A stretch of DNA of 64,000 bases from Pseudomonas fortuita (GCF_026898135.2 NZ_CP114035.2:599501-663500); one strand, 5' to 3'; shown: positions 37,417-48,990, counted from the stretch's first letter. The notes: generated by a model from the letters alone, not told the origin. Numbers and translations: made by a program.

Positions 37417-38064
37417 TCAGTGAGCCTTGGCCGCACGGCCCAGGCGGCTGCGCAACAGGCCGAGGAGCATCGGCACCAGCGACAGGATGATGATGCCCAC
37501 CACCATCAGCGACAGGTGCTGCTTGATGAATGGCACGTTGCCGAAGAAGTAGCCCAGGGTGACCAGGCCGCCGACCCACAGCAGCGACCCGGCAACGCTG
37601 AAGCCAAGGAAACGCGGGTAATGCATGTGGGCGATGCCGGCGACGAACGGTGCGAAGGTACGCAGGATAGGCAGGAAACGCGCCAGGGTCACAGTCTTGC
37701 CGCCATGGCGTTCATAGAACTCGTGGGTGCGCTGCAGGTAGTCGCGGCGGAAGATTTTCGAGTTGGGGTTGTTGAACAACCGCTCCCCGGCTGTTCGGCC
37801 GATGACGTAGTTGGTGCTGTCGCCCAGGATTGCGGCAGCCATCAACAGGCCAGCCAGCAGCACAGGGTCCATGCCACCACCTGCCGCTACGGCGCCGGCG
37901 ATGAACAGCAGCGAGTCGCCCGGCAGGAATGGCATGACCACCAGCCCGGTTTCGCAGAAGATCACGGTGAATAGAATGGCGTAGATCCAGGGACCGTAAT
38001 TGGTGACCAGCAGATCGAGGTAAGCATCGAGATGCAGGATAAGGTCCAACGGGTTGAAATCCAT
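37417..38064 (-). CDS. DedA-family membrane protein
   Basis: A 215-residue DedA protein. Typical features: FCETGLVVMPFLPGDSLLFIAGAVA with the conserved E and D, GDSTNYVIGRTAGERLF, and FLPILRTFAPFVAGIAHMHYPRF with the essential arginine, in about five membrane segments. DedA proteins act as undecaprenyl phosphate or phospholipid flippase-like transporters and support membrane potential and drug resistance. ATG 38064 is used; a GTG three codons earlier is possible. Follows mtfA after 20 bases in the reading direction. Confidence 0.92.
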   Translation of the reverse strand: MDFNPLDLILHLDAYLDLLVTNYGPWIYAILFTVIFCETGLVVMPFLPGDSLLFIAGAVAAGGGMDPVLLAGLLMAAAILGDSTNYVIGRTAGERLFNNPNSKIFRRDYLQRTHEFYERHGGKTVTLARFLPILRTFAPFVAGIAHMHYPRFLGFSVAGSLLWVGGLVTLGYFFGNVPFIKQHLSLMVVGIIILSLVPMLLGLLRSRLGRAAKAH

Positions 38065-38220
38065 GTACAGCACCTGTGTTCTTGGGTGTAGGCAGGGTTA
38101 CCTGAGGATGGGTAAATTTTCACACATGACAGGAGGGGCATTATACGGCGAAGTGAGGGGCATGCCCGGAGAGATTGTAGCGGGGGGTTACGGTGCAAGG
38201 CCTGGACAGTTGTATCGACT

Positions 38221-38323
38221 GTACCGGCCTCATCGCCGGCAAGCCAGCCCCCACAGGTCAACGACTGCCCTGAGGTAGTGGCCAACCTGTGGGCGCTGGC
38301 TTGCCGGCGATGAGGCCGGTACC
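38221..38323. repeat. Extended REP pair (inverted)
   Basis: Two nearly perfect inverse arms, GTACCGGCCTCATCGCCGGC at 38221 and GCCGGCGATGAGGCCGGTAC at 38304, with ACAGGT/ACCTGTGG inside. The symmetry extends beyond the REP core by GTACCGGCCTC. Lies between the dedA promoter side and the GNAT gene end. Confidence 0.88.
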
Positions 38324-38333
38324 GGCATGCGGG

Positions 38334-38792
38334 TCAATCCTGGCTGATTGGCAGGATGTAGCTTTTGAACTCGGTATCTTCACGAAACCCGATGGATTCG
38401 TAGGTCTTGTGCGCTACCTCATTGTCCGCACTGGTCGACACCCGCATGCGCACGGCGTTGGTTTCCTTGGCCATTTTCTTCGCTTCACGCATCAGGTGGT
38501 CGGCCACCAGCATGCGCCGCGAGTCTTCGGCCACGTAGATGTCGTTCAGAATCCATACCCGTTTCAACGACAGCGACGAGTAGCTGGGGTAGAGCTGGCA
38601 AAAACCCATCAGCTTGCTGTCGTCATCATCGGGAAGTGCCAGGTAGATCACCGATTCATCCCGCTTCAGGCGCTTTTCCAAAAAGCTGCGCGAGCTGTCG
38701 GGGTAGGGCAACTGCCCATAGAACTCCCGGTATTTGACGAACAATGGGGTGAGCAGGTCGAGGTGTTCCAGGGTTGCCTTGATGATGCGCAT
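38334..38792 (-). CDS. GNAT-family N-acetyltransferase
   Basis: A 152-residue acetyltransferase with the GNAT core: LMGFCQLYPSYSSLSLKRVWILNDIYVAEDSRRMLVADHLMREA, where the V-x-x-x-x-R-x-x-x-x-A part is the acetyl-CoA loop (usual Q/RxxGxG weakened to RRMLVA), and the C-terminal NEVAHKTYESIGF. It probably acetylates a small molecule or a peptide amine. It stands alone between dedA and the eut genes. Substrate unknown. Confidence 0.85.
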   Translation of the reverse strand: MRIIKATLEHLDLLTPLFVKYREFYGQLPYPDSSRSFLEKRLKRDESVIYLALPDDDDSKLMGFCQLYPSYSSLSLKRVWILNDIYVAEDSRRMLVADHLMREAKKMAKETNAVRMRVSTSADNEVAHKTYESIGFREDTEFKSYILPISQD

Positions 38793-38900
38793 GTGCGGCC
38801 CTCAGAGTCCATTTGGGGAAACAGCGGAATGCCAGCAGCTTTCAAGGGCATCCTGCCCAATGCATGTCACAAGTGCAATCCGCCTTTCGTGACAGGTTTT

Positions 38901-39725
38901 TTACCCTTTACCCAGCAGGAAGTTGCCTTTCTGGCTGGCGCTGCCTTCATTCTCCAGGCTATGGACCTCGGCTTCGTCCTTCAGATTCACTCCTGAAAGC
39001 TGCCGCCGGCAGGCTTCACGCATCAAGTACAGCAGGCGGTGCGCCGCCATGCCATAGCTCAACCCCTCCAGGCGGATGTTGGAAATGCAGTTGCGGTAGG
39101 CATCGGTCAGGCCCACCTTCGGCGCGTAGGTGAAATACAGGCCAAGGCTGTCGGGTGAGCTCAGCCCCGGGCGCTCGCCGATCAGCATCACCGTCATCCG
39201 TGCGCCCAGCAGTTCACCGACCTCGTCGGCCACTGCCACGCGCCCCTGCTGGACCAGCACAACCGGGGCGCTGGTCCAGCCGTCGGCGGCGGCCTGTTCC
39301 TCTAAACGGTTCAGAAACGGCAGGGTGTGACGGTGCACGGCCAGCGCTGACAGGCCATCGGCGACCACAATGGCCAGATCGACGCCGCCGGGGTTGGCCT
39401 GGGTGTGCTGGCGCAGGGTGGCAATCGACGCATCGTTCAGTCGCCGGCCCAGGTCCGGGCGTTGCAGGTACTGATGGCGGTCACTGGCGGCGCTGTGCAG
39501 CACCAGGCTTTCGCGTCCGCGCTCACTCAGCTGGGTAGCCAGGCCGGCATGATCGAACGCCAGGTGCACGGCATCGCGGGCTTGGGCATGGGCGAACTGG
39601 AAGTCCAGCTGCGCCCCGGTCGGCAGGCTGGTGCCGGCGCGGCCCAGGGCGATGCGCGCCGGGGTCAGGTTGCGCAGGGCCAGCCAAGGGTTGTCGGGGG
39701 TAGGCGTGCGATGGTCCATGGTCAT
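38901..39725 (-). CDS. eutC: Ethanolamine ammonia-lyase light chain
   Basis: A 274-residue small subunit of the adenosylcobalamin-dependent enzyme that splits ethanolamine into acetaldehyde and ammonia. Recognisable segments: [32 protein letters not shown] near the N-terminus, [57 protein letters not shown]. Start ATG 39725 is 2 bases past the eutB stop; the pair is co-transcribed with eat. No microcompartment shell genes are present, as is normal for Pseudomonas. Confidence 0.96.
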   Translation of the reverse strand: MTMDHRTPTPDNPWLALRNLTPARIALGRAGTSLPTGAQLDFQFAHAQARDAVHLAFDHAGLATQLSERGRESLVLHSAASDRHQYLQRPDLGRRLNDASIATLRQHTQANPGGVDLAIVVADGLSALAVHRHTLPFLNRLEEQAAADGWTSAPVVLVQQGRVAVADEVGELLGARMTVMLIGERPGLSSPDSLGLYFTYAPKVGLTDAYRNCISNIRLEGLSYGMAAHRLLYLMREACRRQLSGVNLKDEAEVHSLENEGSASQKGNFLLGKG

Positions 39726-39727
39726 CC

Positions 39728-41122
39728 CTATGCAAGCTGTGCCAAGGCCTGGCGGAAAGCCAGGGGCAGGTTGTCACCGAAACGCACCCGGCCATCGGCC
39801 TGGGTGAAGATGCCGGTGCGGGCCAGCCATGCCTCGAACTCCGGCCCGGGCTTCAGGCCCAAGGTCTGGCGTGCGTACAGCGCGTCGTGGAACGAGGTGG
39901 TCTGGTAGTTGAGCATGATGTCGTCGGAGCCAGGGATGCCCATGATGAAGTTGATCCCGGCCACCCCCAGCAGGGTCAGCAGGGTGTCCATGTCGTCCTG
40001 GTCGGCTTCGGCGTGGTTGGTGTAGCAGATGTCGCAGCCCATCGGCACACCCAGCAGCTTGCCGCAGAAGTGGTCTTCAAGGCCGGCGCGGATGATCTGC
40101 TTGCCGTTGTACAGGTACTCCGGGCCGATGAAACCGACCACGGTGTTGACCAGAAACGGCTTGAAGTGGCGGGCCACGGCATAGGCACGGGTCTCGCAGG
40201 TTTGCTGGTCGACGCCATGGTGGGCGTTGGCCGACAGTGCGCTGCCCTGGCCGGTTTCGAAATACATCAGGTTTTGCCCAAGGGTGCCGCGTTTCAGCGA
40301 CAGGCCCGCTTCGTACCCCTCCTGCAACACGTTCAGGTTGATGCCAAACCCGGCGTTGGCCGCCTCGGTGCCGGCAATGGACTGGAACACCAGGTCCAGC
40401 GGCACGCCGCGGTTGATCGCCTCGATCGAGGTGGTGACATGGGTGAGCACGCAGGCCTGGGTGGGGATGTCGTAGCGCTGGATGATGGCGTCTAGCATTT
40501 CCAGCAGGGCACAGATCGAGGCAATGCTGTCGGTGGCCGGGTTGATGCCGATCATCGCGTCGCCGTTACCGTACAGCAGCCCGTCGAGAATGCTGGCGGC
40601 GATACCGGCCGGCTCGTCGGTCGGGTGGTTGGGCTGCAGCCGGGTAGACAAGCGCCCGCGCAAGCCCATGGTGCCGCGGAACCGGGTGACTACGCGGATC
40701 TTCTGCGCCACCAGCACCAAGTCCTGCACGCGCATGATCTTCGACACCGCCGCCGCCATTTCCGGCGTCAGCCCTGGCGCCAGTGCGCGCAGGCTGTCTT
40801 CATCGGCCTCTTCGCTCAGCAGCCAGTCGCGCAGGCCGCCCACGGTCAGGTGGCTGACCGGGGCAAAGGCCTGGGCATCGTGGGTGTCGATGATCAGGCG
40901 GGTGACTTCATCCGCTTCGTAAGGAATCAGGGCTTCATTGAGAAAGTGGGTCAGCGGGATATTGGCCAGCGCCATCTGCGCAGCAACACGCTCGCCGTCG
41001 TTGCTGGCCGCCACGCCTGCCAGGTAGTCCCCCGAGCGTGCGGGGCTGGCCTTGGCCATCACGTCCTTGAGGCTGTCGAAGCGGTAGACCAGGTGGCCTA
41101 CCGTGTGTACGAAACTTGCCAT
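39728..41122 (-). CDS. eutB: Ethanolamine ammonia-lyase heavy chain
   Basis: A 464-residue TIM-barrel catalytic subunit. Family segments include [27 protein letters not shown] (read here as [20 protein letters not shown]), [54 protein letters not shown], and [26 protein letters not shown] [18 protein letters not shown]. Together with EutC it binds adenosylcobalamin. ATG 41122 gives MASFVHTVG; codons before it are in the eat-eutB gap. Operon order eat-eutB-eutC in the reading direction. Confidence 0.97.
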   Translation of the reverse strand: MASFVHTVGHLVYRFDSLKDVMAKASPARSGDYLAGVAASNDGERVAAQMALANIPLTHFLNEALIPYEADEVTRLIIDTHDAQAFAPVSHLTVGGLRDWLLSEEADEDSLRALAPGLTPEMAAAVSKIMRVQDLVLVAQKIRVVTRFRGTMGLRGRLSTRLQPNHPTDEPAGIAASILDGLLYGNGDAMIGINPATDSIASICALLEMLDAIIQRYDIPTQACVLTHVTTSIEAINRGVPLDLVFQSIAGTEAANAGFGINLNVLQEGYEAGLSLKRGTLGQNLMYFETGQGSALSANAHHGVDQQTCETRAYAVARHFKPFLVNTVVGFIGPEYLYNGKQIIRAGLEDHFCGKLLGVPMGCDICYTNHAEADQDDMDTLLTLLGVAGINFIMGIPGSDDIMLNYQTTSFHDALYARQTLGLKPGPEFEAWLARTGIFTQADGRVRFGDNLPLAFRQALAQLA

Positions 41123-41167
41123 ACAAATCTCCAGAGCCGCGGGCTGCCCCGCGGCGGGTGGCGGCAA

Positions 41168-42616
41168 TCAGTGCAAGGCCTCTTCGGCCTGCTGGATGGC
41201 GGCGAATTCCTCTTCCGGCGTGCCAGCGACCAGATGGTGGCGGCTGTAGAAAGCAAAGTAGGCAATCAATACCGCATAGATCACTGCGGCGCCAATCACC
41301 ACACGCGGGTCAACCAGGAAACCGGCAACCACGGCGAGGCAGGCCAGCACCAGTGCCACGCCTGACGTGAAGATGCCACCTGGGGTGCGGTACGGGCGCT
41401 CCATCTTCGGCCGGCGGATGCGCAGGGTGATGTGCGCGGCCATCATCAGCACATAGGACAGCGTAGCGCCGAATACCGCCACCAGGATCAGCAAGTCGCC
41501 CTGGCCGGTCAGCGACAGGGCAAAGCCGATGATGCCGGGGATGATCAGGGCCAGTACCGGGGCCTTGCTTTTGTTGGTTTCCGACAGTTTGCGCGGCAGG
41601 TAGCCTGCGCGGGACAGGGCGAAGATCTGCCGGGAATAGGCGTAGATGATCGAGAAGAAGCTGGCGATCAGCCCGGCCAGGCCCACCAGGTTGACGAAGC
41701 CACCCATCCAGGTGCTGCCGCCGTAAGCCTTGGACAGCGCTTCGACCAGCGGGTTGCCCGATGCTTTCAGCGCTTCGGAGCCTGCACCGCCAGGGCCGAC
41801 CACCAGGATCAGCAGGGCGAAGGCCAGCAGTACCAGCATGGCGCCGATCAGGCCGCGCGGCAGGTCACGCTTGGGGTTCTTGGTTTCTTCGGCGGCCAGC
41901 GGCACGCCTTCGACGGCAAGGAAGAACCAGATGGCGTAAGGGATGGCCGCCCACACGCCGACATAGCCGAACGGCAGGAAGCTGCTGGCACCTACTGCGT
42001 CCGTTTTGGCGATGTCGAACAGGTTGGCTGCATCAAAATGGGGCACCATGCTCACCAGGAACACCGCCAGGGCGATGGCGGCGATGGCGGTGATGATGAA
42101 CATCAGCTTCAACGCCTCACCCACACCAAAGATGTGGATGCCGATGAACACGATGTAGAACGCCAGGTAGATCATCCAGCCGCCAATGCCGAACAGTGAC
42201 TGGCAATAGGCGCCGATGAACACGGCGATGGCTGCGGGCGCAATGGCGTATTCGATGAGGATTGCCGTGCCGGTCAGGAAGCCGCCCCACGGGCCGAAGG
42301 CGCTGCGGGCAAAGCCGTAGCCGCCGCCTGCGGTGGGGATCATCGACGACAGTTCGGCCAGCGAAAAGCACATGCACAGGTACATGGTGGCCATCAGCAA
42401 GGTGGCGAGGAACATGCCGCCCCAGCCACCCTGGGCCAGGCCGAAGTTCCAGCCGGCATAGTCGCCGGAGATGACATAGGCCACGCCCAGGCCGACCAGC
42501 AGTACCCAGCCGGCGGCGCCTTTTTTCAGTTCACGTTGCTGGAAATAGTCCGACCCAACTTTTTCGAAGTCGACGGAAGAGCCTGCCGGCGAGCCGGCGG
42601 AATGATCGCTTGGCAT
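41168..42616 (-). CDS. eat: Ethanolamine permease
   Basis: A 482-residue APC-superfamily transporter with about 12 helices. GLGVAYVISGDYAGWNFGLAQGGWGG is the family N-terminal helix 1 region, followed by SLAELSSMIPTAGGGYGFARSAFGPWGGFLTG and WAAIPYAIWFFLAVEGVPLAAEETKNPKRDLPRG. It imports ethanolamine at the inner membrane. First gene of the eat-eutB-eutC operon; a -24/-12 promoter is found about 60 bases upstream. The soluble N-terminus of about 35 residues starts at ATG 42616. Confidence 0.95.
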   Translation of the reverse strand: MPSDHSAGSPAGSSVDFEKVGSDYFQQRELKKGAAGWVLLVGLGVAYVISGDYAGWNFGLAQGGWGGMFLATLLMATMYLCMCFSLAELSSMIPTAGGGYGFARSAFGPWGGFLTGTAILIEYAIAPAAIAVFIGAYCQSLFGIGGWMIYLAFYIVFIGIHIFGVGEALKLMFIITAIAAIALAVFLVSMVPHFDAANLFDIAKTDAVGASSFLPFGYVGVWAAIPYAIWFFLAVEGVPLAAEETKNPKRDLPRGLIGAMLVLLAFALLILVVGPGGAGSEALKASGNPLVEALSKAYGGSTWMGGFVNLVGLAGLIASFFSIIYAYSRQIFALSRAGYLPRKLSETNKSKAPVLALIIPGIIGFALSLTGQGDLLILVAVFGATLSYVLMMAAHITLRIRRPKMERPYRTPGGIFTSGVALVLACLAVVAGFLVDPRVVIGAAVIYAVLIAYFAFYSRHHLVAGTPEEEFAAIQQAEEALH

Positions 42617-42675
42617 AGATTCACCTGTTCTTTTTCTTGGTGGCCGGAAGGGTTCGGGCCGATGGTGATGTGTAC

Positions 42676-42691
42676 TGCAGGAAGCGAGCCA
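42676..42691 (-). promoter_or_regulatory. Sigma-54 promoter of the eat-eutBC operon
   Basis: On the minus strand TGGCTCGCTTCCTGCA has GG and GC separated by exactly 10 bases, as sigma-54 needs (consensus TGGCACGnnnnTTGCA), and lies 60 bases before the eat start codon. The sigma-54 activator encoded at 44619 fits as its partner. Confidence 0.65.
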
Positions 42692-42746
42692 GAGCGGTTG
42701 GTGCACGGTTGCCGCTCTGGGTTTTGTGTAGATCAGGTCCGGCCTC

Positions 42747-42827
42747 TTCGCGGGCTTGCCCGCTCCCACAGGTATTGCATCGGTTCTGGAAGCAACGGTG
42801 AACCTGTGGGAGCGGGCGAGCCTGCGA
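42747..42827. repeat. REP pair (inverted)
   Basis: TTCGCGGGCTTGCCCGCTCC at about 42748 and GGGAGCGGGCGAGCCTGCGA at about 42808 separate the aldehyde dehydrogenase end from the eat promoter. Confidence 0.85.
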
Positions 42828-42842
42828 AGGCCGCGACGCGGT

Positions 42843-44363
<1,521 letters not shown>

Positions 44364-44410
44364 GGTGTGTCTCCTGGCTGTTATGTTTGTTGGGGAGTTG
44401 AGAAGCGTAG

Positions 44411-44426
44411 AGCAAAGGTTGGGCCA
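44411..44426 (-). promoter_or_regulatory. Sigma-54 promoter of the aldehyde dehydrogenase gene
   Basis: On the minus strand TGGCCCAACCTTTGCT fits the sigma-54 consensus closely (GG-N10-GC, with TTTGCT at -12), placed 48 bases before the start codon. Confidence 0.75.
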
Positions 44427-44438
44427 GCGTTTGGCACG

Positions 44439-44501
44439 CCAGGCAAATCAATGACTTGGGTCAGTTGCCTGGGCCAGGTTGACGGGCGCTGTACCAGCGC
44501 C
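44439..44501. promoter_or_regulatory. Candidate activator-binding palindromes upstream of the aldehyde dehydrogenase
   Basis: A perfect 8-bp inverted repeat, CCAGGCAA (44439-44446) and TTGCCTGG (44465-44472), and a 17-bp palindrome GGCGCTGTACCAGCGCC (44485-44501) lie upstream of the -24 element. Either could be the enhancer site of the divergent regulator. Choice between them cannot be made by eye. Confidence 0.45.
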
Positions 44502-44618
44502 GGTACGCACTGGGGTGACACTTTGTGCCATTTGCGACACGTTGCCGCAGGGTGCATTGCAAAGCCATCCCGGGTGGAGGATGCTGATCAGACTCTCTAT
44601 CTGCGGAGAACTACAACA

Positions 44619-46649
44619 ATGCAGAGCAATCCTTTCAGTCGCCATGCCCAGCAAGTCCATACCGTTGCCCACGGTGGGGCCGGGGAGGGGGGCAGTGACC
44701 CGTCCATCGCCCGCTCATGGCTGCGCTGCCTCGAGGACTACCACCTTGACCCTGCTGTGATCGAGGCCCCGCTGGTGCTTGAGCACGGGCGCCTGCTGGA
44801 AAGCCGCGAGCGCCTGCACCAGGTGCTGCAAATTGCCGACCATGAGATGAACAGCCTTCACCAGCAGCTTTCCGGGGCTGGCCACGCGGTATTGCTGACC
44901 GACGCCCGCGGGGTAATCCTCAATTGCGTCAGCGCGCCCGCCGAGCGGCGCAGCTTCGAGCGTGCCGGGCTGTGGCTGGGCGCCGACTGGAGCGAAGCGC
45001 GCGAGGGCACCAACGGCATCGGCACCTGCCTGGTCGAGCGCCAGGCCCTGACCATCCACCAGAATGAGCACTTTCGGGGCCGCCATACCGGGCTGACCTG
45101 CTCGGCCAGCCCGGTGTTCGACCCCCATGGCGAACTGCTGGCGGTGCTTGATGTGTCGTCGGCCCGGCCTGATGTTTCCCGCCAGAGTCAGTTTCACACC
45201 ATGGCATTGGTCAACCTCTCGGCGAAGATGATTGAAAGCTGCTATTTCCTGCGCCATTTCGAGCAGCAGTGGTTACTGCGTTTCCACCTGCAGGCCGAAT
45301 CGGTTGGCCTGTTCAGCGAAGGTTTGCTGGCGTTCGACGGTGACGGGCGCATCTGTGCGGCCAACCAGAGTGCGCTGAACCTCTTGGGGACCGTGCGCGG
45401 TGGCGTGCTGGGCAAGCCCATGCAGCGCTTCTTTGCCTGCAGCCACGACGAGTTGTTCAACCGCGCCATGCCCGCTGGCAGTACGGTATGGCCGCTACAC
45501 ACCCGGGACGGCCGCCAGGTGTTCGCCAGCCTGCGCGGCCAGGCACGTACGCCGGTATGGTCAGTGCCCACCGCTTATCGCCAGCCCGTGCGCGAAGTGG
45601 AGCCGGCCATCTGCCTGCTCGACCCGGCATTACAAAACGACTTTCGTCGCTGCGTACGGGTGTTTGAGCGTGATGTGCCGTTGTTGCTGCGTGGCGAGAC
45701 CGGTTGTGGCAAGGAGGCGTTTGCCCAGGCCGTGCACCAGGCCAGTGAGCGGCGCGGCAAGCCGTTTGTCGCCATCAACTGCGCATCGATCCCGGAGAGC
45801 CTGATCGAGAGCGAGCTGTTTGGGTACCGAGGTGGCAGCTTTACCGGCGCACGCAAAGAAGGCATGCGCGGCAAGCTGCTGCAGGCTGACGGCGGGACCT
45901 TGCTGCTGGACGAGATCGGCGACATGCCGCTGGCCCTGCAAACCCGCCTGCTGCGGGTGCTGGAGGAGCGCCAGGTGGTGCCGATCGGGGGTGAACCGCA
46001 AGCGGTTGACGTGCGCATTGTCAGCGCTACCCACCGCGACCTGCTGGAGCGGGTGGCACAGGGCAGTTTCCGCGAGGACCTGTATTACCGCCTGAATGGC
46101 CTGGAGGTGGCGTTGCCGGCGGTGCGCGATCGCAGTGACAAGGCGCAGTTGCTGGACTTCCTGCTGCGTCAGGAGGCGCAGGGGCATCGGGTCGAGCTGG
46201 AGCCCAGTGCGCGCCAGGCGCTGCTGGACTTCACCTGGCCGGGGAACGTGCGGCAGATGCGCAATGTACTGCGTACATTGGTAGCGCTTTGCGATAGCAC
46301 CTTCATTGAGCTCTGCGACCTGCCCGCGACCTTCCGCAGCAATGCGGCCTCTGTGGGAGCGGGCTTGCCCCGCGAAGCAGGCAACGCGGTGGATGGCACC
46401 GGCCTTGCCGGTGTTCGCGGGGCAAGCCCGCTCCCACACGGGTTCAGCAATAGCCTTGGAGATCATGAGCAAAACAGTCTCTCCCACAAAAGCACGCCAG
46501 TGCGCCTTGAGACCGCTGAGTGCGAAGCTCTCCTGTCAGTACTAGAGGCAAAACACTGGCACCTGACCCGCGTCGCCGAGCACTTGGGCATCAGCCGCAA
46601 TACCTTGTATCGAAAACTGCGCAAACACGGCATCACCCGGGTTGACTAA
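44619..46649 (+). CDS. Sigma-54-dependent activator of ethanolamine/aldehyde genes (AcoR/EatR-like)
   Basis: A 676-residue enhancer-binding protein. Order: N-terminal GAF sensor (about 70-215; LLTDARGVILNC, GTNGIGTCL), a PAS-like segment (about 220-330), an AAA+ domain (Walker A RGETGCGKE about 360, GSFTGA loop, Walker [14 protein letters not shown]), and a Fis helix-turn-helix at the end (LTRVAEHLGISRNTLYRKL). The loop motif is GSFTGA, a known working variant of GAFTGA. An 87-base REP pair is inserted in frame between AAA+ and HTH (residues about 578-607). ATG 44619 was chosen at MQSNPFSRH; the frame is open far upstream only as a shadow of the dehydrogenase gene. Confidence 0.9.
   Translation: MQSNPFSRHAQQVHTVAHGGAGEGGSDPSIARSWLRCLEDYHLDPAVIEAPLVLEHGRLLESRERLHQVLQIADHEMNSLHQQLSGAGHAVLLTDARGVILNCVSAPAERRSFERAGLWLGADWSEAREGTNGIGTCLVERQALTIHQNEHFRGRHTGLTCSASPVFDPHGELLAVLDVSSARPDVSRQSQFHTMALVNLSAKMIESCYFLRHFEQQWLLRFHLQAESVGLFSEGLLAFDGDGRICAANQSALNLLGTVRGGVLGKPMQRFFACSHDELFNRAMPAGSTVWPLHTRDGRQVFASLRGQARTPVWSVPTAYRQPVREVEPAICLLDPALQNDFRRCVRVFERDVPLLLRGETGCGKEAFAQAVHQASERRGKPFVAINCASIPESLIESELFGYRGGSFTGARKEGMRGKLLQADGGTLLLDEIGDMPLALQTRLLRVLEERQVVPIGGEPQAVDVRIVSATHRDLLERVAQGSFREDLYYRLNGLEVALPAVRDRSDKAQLLDFLLRQEAQGHRVELEPSARQALLDFTWPGNVRQMRNVLRTLVALCDSTFIELCDLPATFRSNAASVGAGLPREAGNAVDGTGLAGVRGASPLPHGFSNSLGDHEQNSLSHKSTPVRLETAECEALLSVLEAKHWHLTRVAEHLGISRNTLYRKLRKHGITRVD
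46352..46438. repeat. REP pair inside a coding sequence
   Basis: Perfect 24-bp inverse arms, TGTGGGAGCGGGCTTGCCCC... at 46352-46375 and its complement at 46415-46438, separated by 39 bases. The 87-base unit adds 29 codons without a stop to the ethanolamine regulator gene, in the linker before its DNA-binding domain. Confidence 0.92.
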
Positions 46650-46715
46650 GCGAAACAGCGAGTGCGAATTGTCGCGCCCTGGGCTACCCTGCCTCGATGT
46701 TTTGCGAGGTCAACC

Positions 46716-48065
46716 ATGCATATTCACATTCTCGGTATTTGCGGCACTTTCATGGGCTCGCTGGCGGTGCTGGCCAAGGAACTTGGCCATCGCGTCACCG
46801 GCTCCGACGCCAATGTCTATCCCCCGATGAGCACCCAGCTCGAAGCCCAGGGCATCGAGTTGACCCAAGGCTATGACCCCGCCCAGCTGGACCCGGCGCC
46901 AGACCTGGTGGTCATCGGCAATGCCATGTCCCGTGGCAACCCGGCGGTGGAGTACGTGCTGAACAAAGGCCTGCCCTATGTTTCCGGCCCGCAATGGCTG
47001 GCAGACCACGTGCTGCAGGGCCGCTGGGTACTGGCCGTTGCCGGCACCCACGGCAAGACCACCACCAGCAGCATGCTGGCCTGGGTGCTGGAACATGCCG
47101 GCATGAGCCCGGGCTTCCTGATTGGCGGTGTGCCGCAGAACTTCTCGGTGTCGGCGCGCCTGGGCGATACGCCGTTCTTCGTGGTCGAAGCCGACGAGTA
47201 CGACAGCGCCTTCTTCGACAAACGCTCGAAATTTGTCCACTACCACCCACGTACCGCGATCCTCAACAACCTTGAGTTCGATCATGCGGACATTTTCCCG
47301 GACCTGGCCTCGATCGAGCGGCAGTTCCACCACCTGGTGCGCACCATCCCGGGCGAAGGCCTGGTCATTCACCCCACCACCGAGCAAGCGCTGGAGCGGG
47401 TGATCGGCATGGGTTGCTGGACCCCGGTGCAGACTACGGGCGAAGGCGGCCAGTGGCAGGCGCGCCTGCTCAGCGCCGACGGCTCGCGTTTCGAGGTACT
47501 GTTCGAGGGTGAGGTGCAGGGCGTGGTGGATTGGGCGCTGACTGGCCAGCACAACGTTGCCAACGCCCTGGCTACCTTGGCGGCGGCCCGCCATGTCGGC
47601 GTGGTCCCGGCCATGGGCATCGAGGGCCTGAGCGCCTTCAAGAGCGTCAAGCGGCGCATGGAAAAGGTTGCCGAAGTGCAGGGCGTGACCATCTACGATG
47701 ACTTCGCCCACCACCCGACCGCCATCGCCACCACCCTCGACGGCCTGCGCAAGCGTGTTGGCGAGTCGCCTGTGATTGCCGTGATCGAGCCACGCTCCAA
47801 CTCGATGAAGCTCGGCGCCCACCGTGACGGATTGCCGGAAAGCGTCAACGACGCCGACCAGGTGATCTGGTACGCCCCGGCCAACCTCGGCTGGGACTTG
47901 GCGGCCACCGCTGCGAAGTGCAAGGTACCGAGCGTGGTGGCCGACAGCCTCGACGCGATCATCGAGCGGGTCAAAGGCCAGGCACGCCCCGGCACCCACG
48001 TGGTGATCATGAGCAACGGCGGCTTCGGTGGCCTGCACGGCAAGCTGGCCGAGGCCCTGAAGTGA
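46716..48065 (+). CDS. mpl: UDP-N-acetylmuramate:L-Ala-gamma-D-Glu-meso-DAP ligase
   Basis: A 449-residue Mur-ligase that reattaches recycled cell-wall tripeptide to UDP-MurNAc. Motifs: [17 protein letters not shown] start, [18 protein letters not shown] (ATP site about 108-125), [25 protein letters not shown]. Length and start are standard; ATG 46716 is preceded by GCGAGG. It overlaps ubiX by 4 bases. Confidence 0.97.
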   Translation: MHIHILGICGTFMGSLAVLAKELGHRVTGSDANVYPPMSTQLEAQGIELTQGYDPAQLDPAPDLVVIGNAMSRGNPAVEYVLNKGLPYVSGPQWLADHVLQGRWVLAVAGTHGKTTTSSMLAWVLEHAGMSPGFLIGGVPQNFSVSARLGDTPFFVVEADEYDSAFFDKRSKFVHYHPRTAILNNLEFDHADIFPDLASIERQFHHLVRTIPGEGLVIHPTTEQALERVIGMGCWTPVQTTGEGGQWQARLLSADGSRFEVLFEGEVQGVVDWALTGQHNVANALATLAAARHVGVVPAMGIEGLSAFKSVKRRMEKVAEVQGVTIYDDFAHHPTAIATTLDGLRKRVGESPVIAVIEPRSNSMKLGAHRDGLPESVNDADQVIWYAPANLGWDLAATAAKCKVPSVVADSLDAIIERVKGQARPGTHVVIMSNGGFGGLHGKLAEALK

Positions 48066-48691
48066 GCGGGCCGGAACGCATCACCCTGGCCATGACGGGC
48101 GCCTCGGGCGCCCAGTATGGCCTGCGGCTGCTCGATTGCCTGGTGCGCGAGGACCGCGAGGTGCACTTTCTGATCTCCAAGGCCGCGCAGCTGGTGATGG
48201 CCACCGAGACCGACGTGGTGCTACCGGCCAAGCCTCAGGCGATGCAGGCATTTCTTACCGAATATACCGGCGCCGCCGACGGGCAGATCCGTGTGTACGG
48301 CAAGGAAGACTGGATGTCGCCGGTGGCCTCAGGCTCCGGCGCCCCGGCGGCGATGGTGGTGGTACCTTGCTCTACGGGTACCCTGTCCTCGATCGCCACA
48401 GGTGGCTGCAACAATCTGATCGAACGTGCGGCAGACGTTACCCTCAAAGAGCGTCGCCAGCTGATTCTGGTACCCCGCGAAGCACCGTTTTCCACCATCC
48501 ACCTGGAAAACATGCTCAAGCTGTCGCAAATGGGGGCGGTAATCCTGCCGGCGGCGCCGGGCTTCTATCACCAGCCGCAAACCATCGATGATCTGGTCGA
48601 CTTTGTCGTGGCGCGCATCCTCAACCTGCTGGCCATTCCCCAGGACATGTTGCCGCGTTGGGGCGAGCATCATTTCGGGGTGGATGATTGA
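48062..48691 (+). CDS. ubiX: Flavin prenyltransferase UbiX
   Basis: A 209-residue flavoprotein that prenylates FMN to make the cofactor of UbiD decarboxylases in ubiquinone synthesis. Markers: [20 protein letters not shown] at the N-terminus, [28 protein letters not shown], and [36 protein letters not shown] start at 48062 overlaps the mpl stop (GTGA). The length equals that of the P. aeruginosa protein. Confidence 0.96.
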   Translation: MSGPERITLAMTGASGAQYGLRLLDCLVREDREVHFLISKAAQLVMATETDVVLPAKPQAMQAFLTEYTGAADGQIRVYGKEDWMSPVASGSGAPAAMVVVPCSTGTLSSIATGGCNNLIERAADVTLKERRQLILVPREAPFSTIHLENMLKLSQMGAVILPAAPGFYHQPQTIDDLVDFVVARILNLLAIPQDMLPRWGEHHFGVDD

Positions 48692-48975
48692 AGCGTGCGT
48701 TGCTAGGTGTGGCGGCGCTGGTGATGCTGGGCGGCTGCGCCACTGCGCGCACCCTGGATGCCGCCAAGCCAGGGGCACCGGTGGTGTATGCCGGTACCCG
48801 GCTGGATTTGTACGTCATCAATGGCGGGTGCTGCCCGCGGGACCACTACGGGGCTGATGCACCGGCCTATCCAGGCCTGGACCTGCCCGGCAGCATGCTG
48901 CTCGATACGCTGTTGTTGCCGTTGTCATTGCTGACTGCGGCCGGGGTAGGCTTCCAGGCCACCGGCGGCCTCTAG
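48688..48975 (+). CDS. YceK/YidQ-family lipoprotein
   Basis: A 95-residue lipoprotein: signal and lipobox VMLGGC near residue 17, then the family core [17 protein letters not shown] and the hydrophobic C-terminus [22 protein letters not shown]. The start is TTG overlapping the ubiX stop (TTGA); no better codon is present. YceK/YidQ proteins are small envelope lipoproteins of unknown role. The pair of cysteines at INGGCCPRD is unusual for the family. Confidence 0.78.
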   Translation: MKRALLGVAALVMLGGCATARTLDAAKPGAPVVYAGTRLDLYVINGGCCPRDHYGADAPAYPGLDLPGSMLLDTLLLPLSLLTAAGVGFQATGGL

Positions 48976-48990
48976 CCAGCGCCGTGCACC

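Noticed and set aside
44517..44540. Two GACAC-containing direct repeats as enhancer sites for the ethanolamine regulator
   Set aside because: Only five bases repeat exactly and the spacing is not a clean helical multiple; the nearby palindromes are better candidates.
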